Shown here: positions 50,723 through 62,806 of the stretch, one piece after another
Numbering within the stretch: position 1 is the stretch's first letter
Layout: every line of letters begins with the position of its first letter
Source of the DNA: Pholis gunnellus
Taxonomy: Eukaryota > Chordata > Actinopteri > Perciformes > Pholidae
Direction: 5' to 3'
Length of the DNA stretch: 64,000 bases
Assembly: GCA_910591455.2 (NCBI GenBank)
Contig: OU342804.1
Coordinates: forward strand, 23,586,484 to 23,650,483
Notes under the pieces: generated by a model
What the model saw: only the letters and a program-made list of their open reading frames with translations
Database searches by the model: none
What the model was told of the DNA's origin: nothing
Translations under genes and position numbers: made by a program

Positions 50723-53704
50723 CCAGCAATAGTGTTATGAATCAGTAATCAGAGTGGTGACACACCTGAGCAATGCCCCCATCCCCCGTGGGTGCCATAC
50801 ATTATAAATCAAAAGACTCCATTTGCATAGAGCCTGCTTATTATTCCAGATTTTTGTCTCTAGACCAGTAAGCTAAGGGTTATAATCATGATAATGAGCC
50901 GTGCTGACTGTGGGCTTTTTGTTATTTGTTTGCAGCGGGGGCATAAACAAATGATATTATTAGTTTTTGATTTAGAGGTCTGCAGTGTGAGATTTTGAGC
51001 GCATAGACAAAACAAAAGAAAACGTAATGTTTCGCGCAAGTTTCTCATTGCATGGCATGCTTTGCTTGCAGACTTGTGTGGGCAATGGAATACTTACAGC
51101 AGTCTGATAAATCTCCCTTACATTTACTTCTGTTAAGTTGTTTCGTCACTTATCACAAACTGAATCTCTGCAATCAGTAGCGGGCGCAGATAGGAGGGGA
51201 ATGAAATATCCCTCTTGCTGATCGAGATCGGGCAAAAGCAGAATTTGCTTTTAGATAGCTGAAGCAATTTTATCTGAATGTCTTGATTTGCAACCGAGGG
51301 GAGTAATCCAGCCAGGGTCACAATGCGTAGATAGTTAGCTCATGACGAAAAAAGGCACCAGGAGAGAGACTAATTGCAGCCGGTGCCCTACCAGTCGAGT
51401 AATTGTAGGGGAAAGTAAAGAGTATCGAGGAAAGGAGCAGGTGCTAGCTGATGGAGAAAGCCTTGCTGCCCTGTGGGAGATCTAAGAGGGGGGGGGTAGG
51501 TGTGAGCTGGACAGGGCCTGGGGTTATTACTCTAATTGACACTTCACCTCACACACATGCACATGTTCCCCAGGGGCCAATCAGAAGGCTGGGTTTGCAG
51601 TGGAGGGAGGATGGAAGGCTGGCACAGGTGCTGCCGGCGAGTGTATCAGGGGTGTAATTGCACTGCTGATATTTGTCTATCTGTGTGTCACGCCACCAGA
51701 CGTCCACTCCCCCAACACACACACACACGAGCACACATAGCCCATTAACCCTACAGGTCCTATTGAGAGCAGCGTTCCTTTGAAAGCCTTCGGGGCCCCT
51801 GTGTTTTACACACTGAATATAATAATGCACAGAGGTGCTCGGGCTCACTGGTGTCCAACAGCAGTAATTGAGAGACAGGGGATGGGATAGAGGTTACAGT
51901 TCACCCTGCTGAGGGTGCCTGAGTGGACAGCCTGTGTGTTTGACTGTTCATGTTTCTGTCGTTGAAAGCTACATAATTTTCCCTCTCTGATATAATGATT
52001 AAAGCTTGGACTGGATGCATGTGCGCAGTGCATTTACTACAATACTTAATGCTGAAGAGAATAAGGAAGGGTGTGTGTCTATTTACATTTAAAACTCACT
52101 TAGTGCTGTTGATGGTAAAGCCATTGTTTCACTTGTTTGTTAAAAAAATGGTGGATTAATTGATTGACAGAAAAATAATCAACTGTTTCCAAAAATAATT
52201 GTCAATTATTAGATTTTTTTAAAGGGCCAAACATCCGTTGGTTACTTCATTCTTAAATGTCAGGATTTTGCTGCCTGTCTTTGTCATTTATCATTTTAAA
52301 TTGAAAATCTGACTTTTGGTCCGACGAAACAAGATATCTGAAGATGAAAATTGGGATGGACTTTTTTCCACCTTTGTATTTTTTATTTAGATTGATCCAT
52401 AAATGTAAATAATAAAATTGTCAAACAATGGACGATGAAACTTGTTACTTGTTGTAGCCTTACTGACGCTGTGCATTGTGTGTTTGCAGTGTTTTGACTA
52501 AGGAGTACCAGGATGTGCTGAGCGGGATCTCTCCAGTAGTGGAGCAGCATAAGAAGACTCTGGTGCCGGGTGTTCCCCAGCTCAACATGTGTGACGTTGC
52601 GGTGATGGTGAGATTTACATAACATAAATATCATAAAGCACTTTATTCTTGAAATTGGAAAAATGAATAATTATGTTGTGAAAAGAGGGTTTGTTGCACG
52701 TGTCGCATGAACTATTTTCCCAATTAATCCAGAGGCAGTGGACCAAAGCCAGTTGGGTTTTCACAGCAGATACTCTACGTTTCTTTTGGGCCAGCCACCT
52801 TAGCGCTCTGTTCTCTCCATCACACTTGTACATCAGATAAATTGATACATAATATAAATTGATAAAGCCTTTTTAATAACTGAGAATCAATAAAAGTCTC
52901 TGAAAATAAATATTTTCTAAGTTTCTATCTGTTTTCAGTCTGCTTTGAGCCTGCAGAATATTAATGGTCCACTTTAACAGATTTAGCTATATATATCTTT
53001 TTATTTTTTTATTTAATGTTTGTTTATCATTGTTACTAACTTGCTCCAAAATGTGTATTATGTTTGGCAGAATCATACATTATCACCTACATATGGTCAT
53101 TTTCTCCTCGATTGTGTTTGTGTCATACTTTTGTGAGGAAAAAAACAACAATCTAATTTAGGATTATTTAAAGGAGCTAAATTGAACACTGGCTTTGTCA
53201 ACCAGAAGCACCGCAGATTGGGAGCTTCAATGTTGTGGATTAATGTGTGGCATCGTACTGCCCCCTAGTGGTGAATACAATGAGCCCAATTTTAAATAGC
53301 GTTAGAATACATTGTGTTTGGCTGTAATATAATATCTTATGTCTTATCCTGTGTCATGCTAATATGGATCTTTTGACTTTTTTTATAATATCTTTTGACT
53401 CAAGCTCTATCCACAAATTCAACTGAACTAAAATCTTACAAGTTTAATATTCACCTACCAACCTAGCCTGTAATAGCGCCACTCAATGATGAACTGATTG
53501 TTTTATTAATACATTCTGCTAAATATAATGCAAATACATGAAGTTTTACTTTGTATAACTAATATCTTTGATAACATCATAATGTTGTTCTAATGTGATG
53601 GCCGCTCTCTGTTACAGAATTGGGCCCCTGCAGGCTGTGAGAAGTTAGGAAAGTGTTTGAAAGTGCCCAAGTCTGAGCCCTGGAAGTGTGACTGGCCACA
53701 CTGA
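36194..53704 (+). CDS. galns: N-acetylgalactosamine-6-sulfatase (GALNS), 14 exons
   Basis: Lysosomal sulfatase that removes 6-sulfate from keratan and chondroitin sulfate; loss in humans causes Morquio A disease (family knowledge). Exons: 36194-36337, 36602-36725, 37459-37533, 37666-37768, 38317-38460, 39255-39321, 39980-40107, 40222-40361, 40514-40617, 44487-44629, 45089-45191, 48589-48710, 52490-52607, 53618-53704; together 1,602 nt, 533 aa (human 522). Signal peptide about residues 1-28. Calcium-site Asp47 and Asp48 (MLMDDMGWGD), formylglycine Cys87 in LCSPSR, GKWHLGH, and Asp297/Asn298 in TSDNGAAL are present. The glycosylation site ESNLTQMY is kept; the human-type NVSGV site reads DVPGV here. 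Exon 10 uses a GC donor (44,630). Its acceptor was rebuilt by an LTR insertion. Exons 1-4 lie in the right unit of a tandem duplication. Confidence 0.96.
40618..43880 (+). other. galns: galns intron 9, part before the LTR
   Basis: No exon seen. It holds a G run (41,474-41,490), a TA repeat (41,708-41,732) and an interrupted TG repeat (43,020-43,109). It ends in a pyrimidine-rich tract (CCCTTTGTCCTTTACCAG) that looks like the ancestral acceptor of exon 10. Confidence 0.6.
43020..43109. repeat. Interrupted (TG)n repeat
   Basis: TG units interrupted by regularly spaced GAG steps in galns intron 9. Confidence 0.9.
43885..44483 (-). mobile_element. Solo LTR of a retroelement at the galns exon 10 acceptor
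   Basis: A 599-bp CpG-rich block, unlike its surroundings, bounded by TGTTGTG and TAACA (TG...CA ends on both strands) and flanked by direct repeats CAGG at 43,881-43,884 and 44,484-44,487. On the minus strand it has a CCAAT box (GACCAATAGG, about 44,086-44,095) and, downstream, an AATAAA about 65 nt before its end, so its probable orientation is antisense to galns. No internal coding region was seen. Superfamily not determined (Gypsy or ERV are possible). Confidence 0.72.
45192..48588 (+). other. galns: galns intron 11
   Basis: No exon or gene recognised. It contains a (GA)n tract at 45,894-45,926 and an (AT)n/T tract at 46,396-46,432; the rest is unremarkable single-copy-looking sequence. 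Confidence 0.6.
45894..45926. repeat. (GA)n microsatellite
   Basis: About 16 units in galns intron 11. Confidence 0.9.
50660..50721. repeat. (TG)n microsatellite
   Basis: About 31 perfect units in galns intron 12. Confidence 0.95.
52141..52380. repeat. Interspersed repeat fragment (teleost non-autonomous family)
   Basis: TTAATTGATTGACAGAAAAA, GCCAAACATCCGTTGGTTAC and GACGAAACAAGATATCTGAA resemble a repeat seen many times in fish genomes (from memory). Terminal repeats are not clear. Confidence 0.5.
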
Positions 53705-54077
53705 GACAAAGAGGAACCAAAACCTAAAGATGTGCCTTTCTACGGAGCTACAAACAACCGATTATTTAAAACAATGTGTCTTTAAATTCTTTGTAAAATG
53801 GGCCATGTGCTACGCTAAAAAGAAGGACATGGTAAAGTGAAGGGAATAATGTTGGTACAACTACATCATATTAATTATGCAAATAGCTTTTTAAATTTGT
53901 GATTTTAATGAGCCAACACAAGTTTTACCTGTTGTGGAAGTCAGTACTCATTTTAATGGTGTAGAGCAGATAGGGATGTATTTATTTTGATCATGCCTAA
54001 TGTAATGAATTATACCATGTTGGATTTTTAGATTAGTTTTGTATCCTTCTTACATGCATACTGCAAAACATGTTTTT

Positions 54078-54083
54078 AATAAA
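54078..54083 (+). terminator. galns: galns poly(A) signal
   Basis: AATAAA 374 bp after the galns stop, followed by an A run. The next gene starts 276 bp later. Confidence 0.75.
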
Positions 54084-54358
54084 AAAAAAATCTATTTTGA
54101 ATACATTGTATCATGACTATTATTGGAACTGTTAACAAAACTCTCTCTATTCAGTTTGACAGGTTACTAGCCCTGATGGAGATTATTCTGGATCTGTGAG
54201 TTGTCGTCTTGTTCATCTGTTTCAGTAGATGTGCGAAGTAGCTGCTGGTGTGAAAATATTGCGCATATTCCTGCAACAGTCATTTCCTACAGCTAAAAGG
54301 AAATTGCTCATTTCAGGAAACAGAGTGAGCTGTGTTTTGCAAATGAAAACGTACCAAC

Positions 54359-55366
54359 ATGTCAGAGGATCAAAACAGAATGACAGCCATAGAGGTGGAC
54401 GCTGCTTTTCTCAAATCCAAGAGGGGGATCCTGAAAGTAGCAGAGATGGTGAGACAAATCGCACATCTCCAAAAGTCTGACATTTTTTTTAGTTTCCAAC
54501 AGAAGAAGTGAAAGAGCTAAGACGTGTCCTGTGCACGTTAGAAAGGGGAACAGATACAGTATACATGAGGCGATAACAAAGTAGCATCACAAATTAGCTT
54601 TAAACGTTAGTCAACAATGTTGTTAGAACTAGTTTTAAAAGGCTGAAAGAGCGACTGGGTTAAAAAATGTGATGTGGCAACATGTGCCGAGACTCAGTTG
54701 CTCTTTCGTATGAAGGAAGGCAATGAGTGAATCAGAGGAACTGATGTGTTGGTCTCTGCTGGAAGTTTAGTGAAAAAGCTCAACTCATGATATCACAGTT
54801 CAATAATTTCACAAGGTTTTAGAATTAAAATGTTCTGTCTGTGTCTCTTCTTTTGGCTTCAGGTGACTCTGTTTGTGGCATTCGTGTGTTTCACTGCAGC
54901 ATCGAGACCAAAGTACATTACAGCCACAGTGTTGGAGTTTGTGATCACTTCACTTCTGCTGTTGCTGTACGTGTTCAAACTCAACAAAAGGCTGACCTTC
55001 TTCTTTTGGCCTCTCATTGTGAGTAATGTTTTACAGCACATACAAGTTTCAGCCTATTGTACAGGTTGCATTTTTCAAGTTTTTGTTCTGTTCTTCTCAG
55101 GATGTTTTTAATTCAGCGTTTGCAGCAGTCTACTTTATTGTATTGAGCCTGCTGGCGTTGACTACATACACTGTCACAGGCACACTGGTTGGAGGGGTGA
55201 GAAATATTTCTTTATTGCAATCTCAGTTGTGTGGCCCAGCTTTAAAATATATTGGGATTGTAGTTTTCCCCTAAAAGCTGTCAAATATCGAAACATTGAT
55301 TTTACATGTGCTGTAACCAAACAATATCAAGTTTGAAGATTCAGCTTTTCTCTATCTCTATCTCTA

Positions 55367-55457
<91 letters not shown>

Positions 55458-55624
55458 CTGTTGTCGATATGTAGTGTTGTGCATTTATTTTTAAACCTGT
55501 TCTTTATTTGCAGATAGTTGGTTTTATATCAGCTGGGCTGCTGTGTGTGGACTGCTTCATGCTTTTCAAGAACATCACATTCAACAAGCTGAGAAGCGAA
55601 ATTCAGAGGCAAGAAAACCAATGA
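54359..55624 (+). CDS. cklf: Chemokine-like factor (CKLF-type) MARVEL membrane protein, 4 exons
   Basis: Small four-helix MARVEL protein of the CKLF/CMTM family; biological role poorly defined. Exons: 54359-54448, 54863-55018, 55101-55196, 55514-55624, all phase 0, giving 150 aa (human CKLF 152). Start MSEDQNRMTAIEVDAAFLKSK, then KRGILKVAEM. Four hydrophobic helices lie at about 29-45, 50-70, 80-105 and 112-133. The motif FFWPLIDVFNSAFAAVYF matches the family FWPLLDIINS, and VGGIVGF matches the LTVGGGVF of CKLF. It ends in a short charged tail. It lies just downstream of galns and upstream of cmtm3, whose internal exons have the same lengths. It could equally be named a cmtm1/2-like gene, so the symbol is less sure than the family. 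Confidence 0.82.
55369..55450. repeat. (CA)n microsatellite in cklf intron 3
   Basis: About 41 perfect units, preceded by (CTATCT)n-like sequence and 60 bp before the last exon. Confidence 0.95.
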
Positions 55625-55845
55625 ATTAATCAATTACAGTAAAGTAATAGTATGCTATGTGAGCATTAACAAGCTCAAAGCTTCTACTGATTACTTTCAC
55701 TTTTACTTCATGATTCAAAGCTTGTACCAGGTTTCAGCATATTATGATTCCAGTTGTAATAGTTAAAATTGATAATGCGACTTGTTTCTGAAATATGTTT
55801 TTCAATATGTTTTAATTGACACAAATGTAATGAAATATCAATATC

Positions 55846-55851
55846 AATAAA
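55846..55851 (+). terminator. cklf: cklf poly(A) signal
   Basis: AATAAA 222 bp after the stop codon, followed by a T-rich stretch. Confidence 0.65.
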
Positions 55852-56134
55852 CACTTTTCCTTTGCCTTGTGACACCATGAGTTGAATATTTCCACTGAGT
55901 GGCTCAGGATTGTGTTGCATGCAGCTGGGGGGCATCGCATTTCACATCTGGAGAAAGCAGATGTTGCGCTTTTTCGGAGCTCGCGCTGCGTTTCCGCGCT
56001 GTCATTGTTTCCGTTTCCACCAACGAGAAGCCTCACGCCTCCGCATATCTTTTTTTTTGTGCCTTGAATCCGTTACGTTACGTAGTAGTTTGAGCTATCT
56101 GGAGTTTGAGGAGAGTTGATATCTTTTTCCAACC

Positions 56135-56993
56135 ATGGGAGACATCGAGGCTCCCAACTCGAATCGGCCGCGCCAGAATGTCCTTCTCTCTGTTCTCCCG
56201 AGCAAAGAGTTCGCCTCCTCAAGGAAAGGAATGCTGCTTATTGCTGAAGTGGTAAGAAATGACCAGAGGGATCACTTCTGTAACAAATGAAACTCTTACT
56301 CTGCCATTGCTTTCGCCAGATACGCACAAAACCCCAAAGCGCGCTACGTTTTGGATACTTTTATTTGCTGTTCTCAAAGCTTTATGGCCGCGTGTAGTAG
56401 GCTAATGTGTTGCTTTAATCCACGTTTGGAAACAACTTTAATTCACTGTTTTACTGTAATTTTAAATATGGGTCAGTCAGTTTCCGTCACAGGCTTTCTA
56501 TTATTAAAGGGAGGAGCAGTGAGGGGTTAAAGCAACTATGAGGTAAACTTCTAGAACTTGGAATAAACATTTGTACTGGATTATAGACACACTGCATGAA
56601 GACCACTCTAACTATCTTGTCCATTGTACAGAGCCATCGGTGCTGTCAGTGATCAAGCTAAATAACCCTTCAAGCTTCAGTCTCTCAGTGTTGTGCCAAT
56701 TTAAAATCAGCTATGTTAACGTTTATAGAGTATAGTGGTTACTTTTTATTCTCTGTTCAAGTAGGTTTCAACAAAGCAGGGAACTGACTGTGTGTGTGAT
56801 GGTGTTAGTGGTGAGGGTGGGGAGATTACCAGCATCATGCATTTGTTACAGGAAGGGTCTCGCTGCACTAACTGTTGCATGAACCCTTAAACTAGTGTCA
56901 TGTGAGCGAGCAGTCATCTCCCTCACAGTCACATCCCCCAAACATGTAGCCTGGAGCACAGTCCGCTGTGTGAATGCTGAGCTCAGCAGCCCC

Positions 56994-57033
<40 letters not shown>

Positions 57034-60000
57034 TACAGCCTCTTTACTACTCAACAATGTGACCGCTATCTTCACCCCTAGGCTAAAATTCTTCTGTATA
57101 CTAAAAAACCAACTGGCCTCTACTGACTGCAGCAGAAGTGTGTGCTGCTATGTGCATGTGGTTGAGAGTGTACACCTGGTTTAAGCTTACATTGGTAAGA
57201 CTCACTTTTGTGACTGCAGACAAAACCTCTTCTAAAATCAGAGAATATTAAAACATCTTTAAGAAAGAGGACATTAGGCTTCAAGAAAAAGAGATGAGGT
57301 GTTATTTGCAAATGACATAGCATTTGAAATGAATGTGGTTGTTAGGTTATAATTAAATTGATCAGAAAGCTGTGTCGGCACATCTGTGTTTTACCACCCC
57401 TGCTAATTTAATCTCTGGAGGAAATCCTGCTGTGTGTTTGTGGTAAGAGTGTGAGGTGGCACAGGACCTAATGTTTTATAATTTATGGTTTGTTTGGTTG
57501 AACTTTTATCTTTGACATAAAGGGGCAGTTTAAATAGACAATTCTGAAAAAACGTTTCATTTACTGATAGTAATATGTGGCCTTTCACATTTTGGTTTTA
57601 ATCATGCATGTTTTGAGATCTGTTTTTTAATACAATGGAGGGGAATGGAATTTAATTTTAAAGCGCTCACATTGTTGAGAAATTACATTTTAAAAACTCA
57701 ACAACAGTGTTTTATTACAGAAACAGTTTCCCTGTTACTCTGGAACATCCATAGAATGGAAAGAAAACTTCTCTATGTATGTGATGTATGTGATGTAGTA
57801 TATCTTCTGGAAAATCAATTGACACATTTATAACCAGAATAGCTCAGAATATTTGGCTAATCCATTAAATTAAATGAAATACCTGACCATCACAAAGTAA
57901 AATAAAAATCCCAAACTGCCATATAACAGTCTTTGATCGAAGTTTGCAACTTTGTACAAATGATGTAATACAACCAGAGATATAAAAAGGATAGCTTCCA
58001 CAGTAAAGCAGTATGGTGAAATCGCTGACAGTTGACACATCTCCGTTGTCTCACACTATGTTGTCATATCTCCCAACCCTAACTGGAACTACTTTTTACA
58101 CATTGCTTTCTTGAGTGAACTGACCCTTTACACTAAAGTTTAAGTTTCCATGGCTGTTCATTGGTGTGGAGCAGTAGTAAATTGGGATTAGTTTGGTTTT
58201 AGCTTTATATTTTACTAGTTTAACCATGGCCTTTTAACCATCCCTGGTATTGTACTGTATTGTATGGTACTGTACTTTGCACAACCTCCTCGCTGTACAG
58301 TAGCTATAAGCTTTTTGTCCCAGAATATAGTATCATAGTTGCATTGTCTTTTGGATACAGTTTAAAGCTTACAGATATTGTTATATGAGCTCACAGTTAA
58401 TGAAGTCCACTGTTAGATGTGAGTAAAGTGAACACAGCCCATAGCTTTTCCATTCTTGGGAGCATTAGTCAGACACAGATCCTGCTGAGCACGCATTATT
58501 GTACGCAGTGTGTCAGTGTACTGTGCATTTCTCATTAGGATTCTCAGTCGCAGCCAGCAACAGGCCCAATAAGGAATGTGAAATCACAGGGTGTAAACCT
58601 AATGTTGCTGGAAAAAGATTTTTTTGTAGCGTTTGAAATATTTTCAAAATGCAAACAAGCTGTTAATAAAGGTTGCATGGTGCGGTAAATGTGTGCAAAG
58701 TGTGCCTCCTGCCTAGGTGGTGTAAACTGATTGGACTGTCAGAATCCTTAGCTCAGGATGCAGCCTAATGTGTTTGTGGCCTCAGGATTTATGATGTTTT
58801 TGTGAGTTTAAAAGCACTCACAGCAAGTTTCACTACCTTCAAGACCTACTCAGTAGACTCATACCTTTTAAGGGCAATGCTTTGAAGACACGCTCTCTCC
58901 CATCTGACCCCACTTCATAGTACAGTTCATTAAAGTACAGTTCATTTTTTATGAAGGCCCCAGGGAAGTTGTGATGGACATTTTTCACTATTTTCACTAT
59001 TTTCATTGACCAAACCATTAATTACAACATCAACAAAAATAGGATTGGAACTAAAAAATAATTGTTAGTTGCAGCCTTAATACAGTATCACTCACCAGAC
59101 AGTTGCCTTTCTGATGTGAGATTTTTTAAGGCCGGATTATGTACAGTACAAGAAAATGTAGAGATGCCAGCTCATCTATTTTTATAGTGCATCATCGTCA
59201 TCCCAACATCCCAGACCCTATTCTCCATAAACTACTGAGGAACTCAAAGAAAGGCTTCTAATTAACATGTAGAAATGGTATCGATCCCTGACAGGACTCT
59301 GCTCAGTAGCAGCATTTTTAAGTAATAGCAGCTGCAGTGGTTTGGGTTCAGTCAGGGGGAGTTCCTATCCTCAGGCCAGTGTAGGATGACTGACTGAGAC
59401 AAAGACAAGATGGCCGGGCCTGTCCGAGATTACAGTGTCTGGACTTGCATTCGTTTGCACTGATATAATCTGTCCAGCACTTCTAATGGAGAGCGTCAAA
59501 CACAGGGCAGGCTCAGTTACTTTCATTGTATCTACTTGTAGCAAACAAAGAGCACTTTTGAACGTCCTCTTTCATTATAAGTTTATGGTTTTGCTTGCAC
59601 GTGCATGTTTGTCTGAGAGAGAACAAGAGAGATTCAGTGTAACAGTGTACAAGTCACTCCGAAAACACATTATCTTTCAACAGCTGTATCTCCTTACAGG
59701 AAGTGGGCCTGAAACTGCAATTCCCTCAGTCTTTCAGCTATGGGACAGTTTTACATTATCTCAGAGGAAGAAGATCAAAGAAGATTCATTTTATTTAGCC
59801 AGTTGTGTTTAAAATATAAATTTGCCTTTGGCTTGAAGCAGCTCACTTATTTAAATATGAATTCAAGACAGGAGTGACTTCTTCAAAAGCTCTTAATTAT
59901 CTTTTATCCCAAAAAGAAACGTCAAGGTTTGAGTTAACCCTTTGGTCAAAGGGTTAACGCAACTCTCCATTGTTTTAAACCAGGGTTCACTAAAGTGGGG

Positions 60001-62749
60001 CCCACGGGCCACAGTTGGCCTACCATCAGGTATGATTTGGCCCTCCAGATATTTGTAGCAAAAAAATTAATTAATTAATTAAAAGACCCTAAAGATCGTT
60101 GCTTTTTGGACGACATCACTTCCCACCTGAATAACCTGAATTTAAAGCTGCTTGGCAAAGACAATTCAGTTAAATCAATTTTTCTTTTTTTTTCTTACTA
60201 TACTTTATCATTTTTTACTTTTTACATACTATACTATGACTTTTAATGACTTTTTTGACCGACAAGCCAAACACTTTTTTTGACATACTGTACTGTGACT
60301 CTTTAGGACTTTTTAGGACTTAAAAAAACCCAAACATGACTTTTTTGACCGCTGAGCCACAGTCGCCGCTATACTGTAACTTTAAAACTTTAATTTAACA
60401 TCTATACTGTGACAATTTTCAAATATTTACAATGCCTTTTTTTTTTAAAACAACACTATGGCTTAATAATTGCTCTTTTTAACATACTATACTATGAATA
60501 TTTATAACTTTTTTCATACTATACTATGACTTTTAATGATAATTGTATGGCTCGAAAAAATGTATTACAAAGATTGTAATATGTAAAATGGTTTCTTAAA
60601 TATGTAGTATTGCTTTTTATTTATTACGACAACATTTTGAGCATGCAGGCAGAGTGGCCCTTTGCATGAATGAGGTAAGAACAATTTAGAAAGGCAATAC
60701 AATACAATAGGTTTTTGCTTTAGGCCTGTGACCCACCATAACGTCTTTGTTTCTGCCCCCCATACTGTACATAATGTTTTTCTCTCTCTAATCGTCTCTG
60801 TAGGCACTGTCCTTTGTGTCATTTGTGTGTTTCGCGGCATCCACAGCAGCAGCCTTCGTGACGGTTCCTCTGCTGGAGTTCCTAGCTGCTCTCTTCTTGT
60901 TGTTCGCTTACTCGACCAAATTCAATGAGAGGTTTAAAGGCTTCCTGTGGCCTCTTATGGTGAGAGCAATTTTCACGTAAAATGTAAAACTTTAAAGTCG
61001 ATATGCTTGATTGTAAAACTTTTTTTAATGCTGAAAGAAGAAAAATAGCACAGTGATATGAAGTTTCTCTTAATCATAGTGTTTCTTGCTTTTCTCTCAA
61101 AGGATTTCATGAGATGTGTGTCTGCCTCCATTATCTTCTTCATCATCTCGATCATTTCCGTATCCAAATATGTGGACGGTTCCTCTAAGGCTGCTGGGGT
61201 AAAGTCGACTTTTGCGCTCATCTCAATATAGCCTACACCACCATTATTTATGTATTAAGAACACAAATAGCTAGCCTTTCTGGAATCATCTCAGTTTTTG
61301 TTTCAAATTTCTTTTTTTCACAGATATTTGGGTTCATTGCCACCATCGTTTTTGCTTTAGATTTTTACCTAATTTTCAATGAGCTGGCCGCTTTCCTAAA
61401 GCAAGGAGGAGGGGAGTCCAACGAGGAGCCATCAAGACAGCAAGGTTATGACCTTTTATGACATTTTTACATACTGTGACTTTTTATAAAATGTGTATGT
61501 CATACTACAGTATGTCTTTTATATTAGAATTTCTATGACATACTATACTATGACAATTTCATGACATTTTTTATAACAAACTATAGTATAACTTTTAATT
61601 ACATTTTTATATTAATTTGTAAGACTTTTGTTCTGGCATAATGTACCATAACATGTTTTTTTATATCATACTATACATTACGTTTATGACGTATACTGTG
61701 ATATTTTAATGATATTTTTTATGACTTACTATTCTATGACTTTTTTTAATGACTTTAATGGCTAACTAAACTGTGGCAAATTAAACTATGCTATGACATT
61801 TTCATGACATTTTATAACATAATATACAAAAAATTATTTAAATGCCTTTTTAACGACATTCTATACTATGACATTTTTATGACATGCTTTACTATGACGC
61901 ATTTTATTACATTCTTATCACATACATATACTATAATGTTTTAATGATATACGATGACCTCTTTATGATTTTTTTGGGCATATTATACTGTTACATTTGC
62001 TATGATATTTTTTATTGCATGATATATTGAGTTGACTTTTTAATCGATTCGATACCTTGACATTTTTATGACATACTATACTATGACTTTTTAGTGATTT
62101 TATACTATCACTTACATCACTCTTGACTTTTTGACTCTTTTAATAACTTTCTTATGCTACTTACTTTGACATTTCCTGGCAAACTACAATATTACATCTT
62201 TTATGACATAATATAATATGATATGTTTAAAAACATTTGCATTTGACATACTGTGACTTTTTTAATGTATTCATTTTTACTTTTCTAATGTATTTGTTTT
62301 TATGAGTTTAATGAGTCTCTTTTATGACTTTTGTGGCAAACTATACCATGACATTATTTTATGACTTATTTTGGGCTTGTGTGACATTTACTTCAACGAC
62401 TTTAATGACTTTTTAAGGGATATCTATAGTATGCCATCTTTATGAGATCCCTGACATATTATACTACGATTTTCTTTATGGCATATTATATTTTTTACAT
62501 TTTTAACGACCTTTTTTTTTTAATCACATCTTATACTTTTTTATGGCTTATTTTTATGGCATACTATACATTTTTTGTCATATTATAATTTTTTTGTCAT
62601 ATTTTCAGTTAAATTTTAGTCAAATTTTTGCACGAAACACTAACCAAAGTTGTACTTATTAATGTAAGTTCTCCCCTGTCATGCTGATACCGGAGGTGTG
62701 TTTTTATTCATTTTTTTTAGATGAGATTTCAGACTCTGATTCGGACTGA
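56135..62749 (+). CDS. cmtm3: CKLF-like MARVEL domain protein 3 (CMTM3), 5 exons
   Basis: MARVEL-domain membrane protein of the CMTM family, linked in mammals to vesicle trafficking and receptor signalling. Exons: 56135-56251, 60804-60959, 61103-61198, 61324-61444, 62721-62749, giving 172 aa (human 182). Start MGDIEAPNSNRPRQN, then SRKGMLLIAEVALSFVSFVC, LLEFLAALFLLFAYSTKFNE, GFLWPLMDFMRCVSA, SKYVDGSSKAAGIFGFIATI, FALDFYLIFNELAAFLKQGG and the acidic end SDSDSD. Human CMTM3 shares SDGASKAAGVFGFFATIVFA, DFYLIFND and the SDSDSD end. The start follows a CpG-rich stretch, and AACCATGG is a good Kozak context. Intron 1 (4.5 kb) and intron 4 (1.3 kb) hold degenerate AT-rich repeats. Confidence 0.95.
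56997..57031. repeat. (CA)n microsatellite in cmtm3 intron 1
   Basis: 17 perfect units. Confidence 0.9.
58955..59095. repeat. Interspersed repeat fragment in cmtm3 intron 1
   Basis: GGAAGTTGTGATGGACATTT, TTTTCATTGACCAAACCATT and AATAATTGTTAGTTGCAGCC resemble the other end of the fish repeat family whose left part is at 52,141-52,380 (from memory). Confidence 0.5.
59933..60065. repeat. Palindrome followed by a possible hAT-like fragment
   Basis: GTTAACCCTTTG and its exact reverse complement, 2 bases apart, form a perfect hairpin at 59,933-59,958. A segment with GGGGCCCACGGGCCAC and GATTTGGCCCTCCAG follows, resembling the ends of fish hAT-type non-autonomous elements (weak, from memory). Confidence 0.4.
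60195..60560. repeat. Degenerate ACTATACTATGACTTTTT-type repeat, cmtm3 intron 1
   Basis: Repeated variants of CATACTATACTATGACTTTT with irregular spacing. Same family as the block in intron 4. Confidence 0.75.
61455..62620. repeat. Degenerate ACTATACTATGACTTTTT-type repeat, cmtm3 intron 4
   Basis: About 1.15 kb made almost entirely of diverged units such as TATGACATACTATACTATGA and TGACTTTTTAATGA. It fills most of the intron between the last two coding exons. Confidence 0.8.
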
Positions 62750-62800
62750 GACCGCAGACCAACCCCACCAGGAGACCAGCTGAAAAGTTTGATCATACAA

Positions 62801-62806
62801 AATAAA
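62801..62806 (+). terminator. cmtm3: Possible proximal poly(A) signal of cmtm3
   Basis: AATAAA only 52 bp after the stop. A distal signal may exist, since no clear one was identified to 64,000. Confidence 0.35.

Larger units (their letters stand above)
48711..52489 (+). other. galns: galns intron 12
   Basis: No exon recognised. It contains a C-rich tract near 49,720, a (TG)n at 50,660-50,721 and an interspersed repeat fragment near its 3' end. Confidence 0.6.
56252..60803 (+). other. cmtm3: cmtm3 intron 1
   Basis: No exon recognised. It contains a (CA)n at 56,997-57,031, an interspersed repeat fragment, a perfect palindrome and an AT-rich degenerate repeat at its 3' end. The 125-aa ORF near 59,435 has no family resemblance. 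Confidence 0.6.

Noticed and set aside
59435..59812. 125-aa ORF in cmtm3 intron 1
   Set aside because: No recognisable domain and no conserved neighbours; length is compatible with chance.
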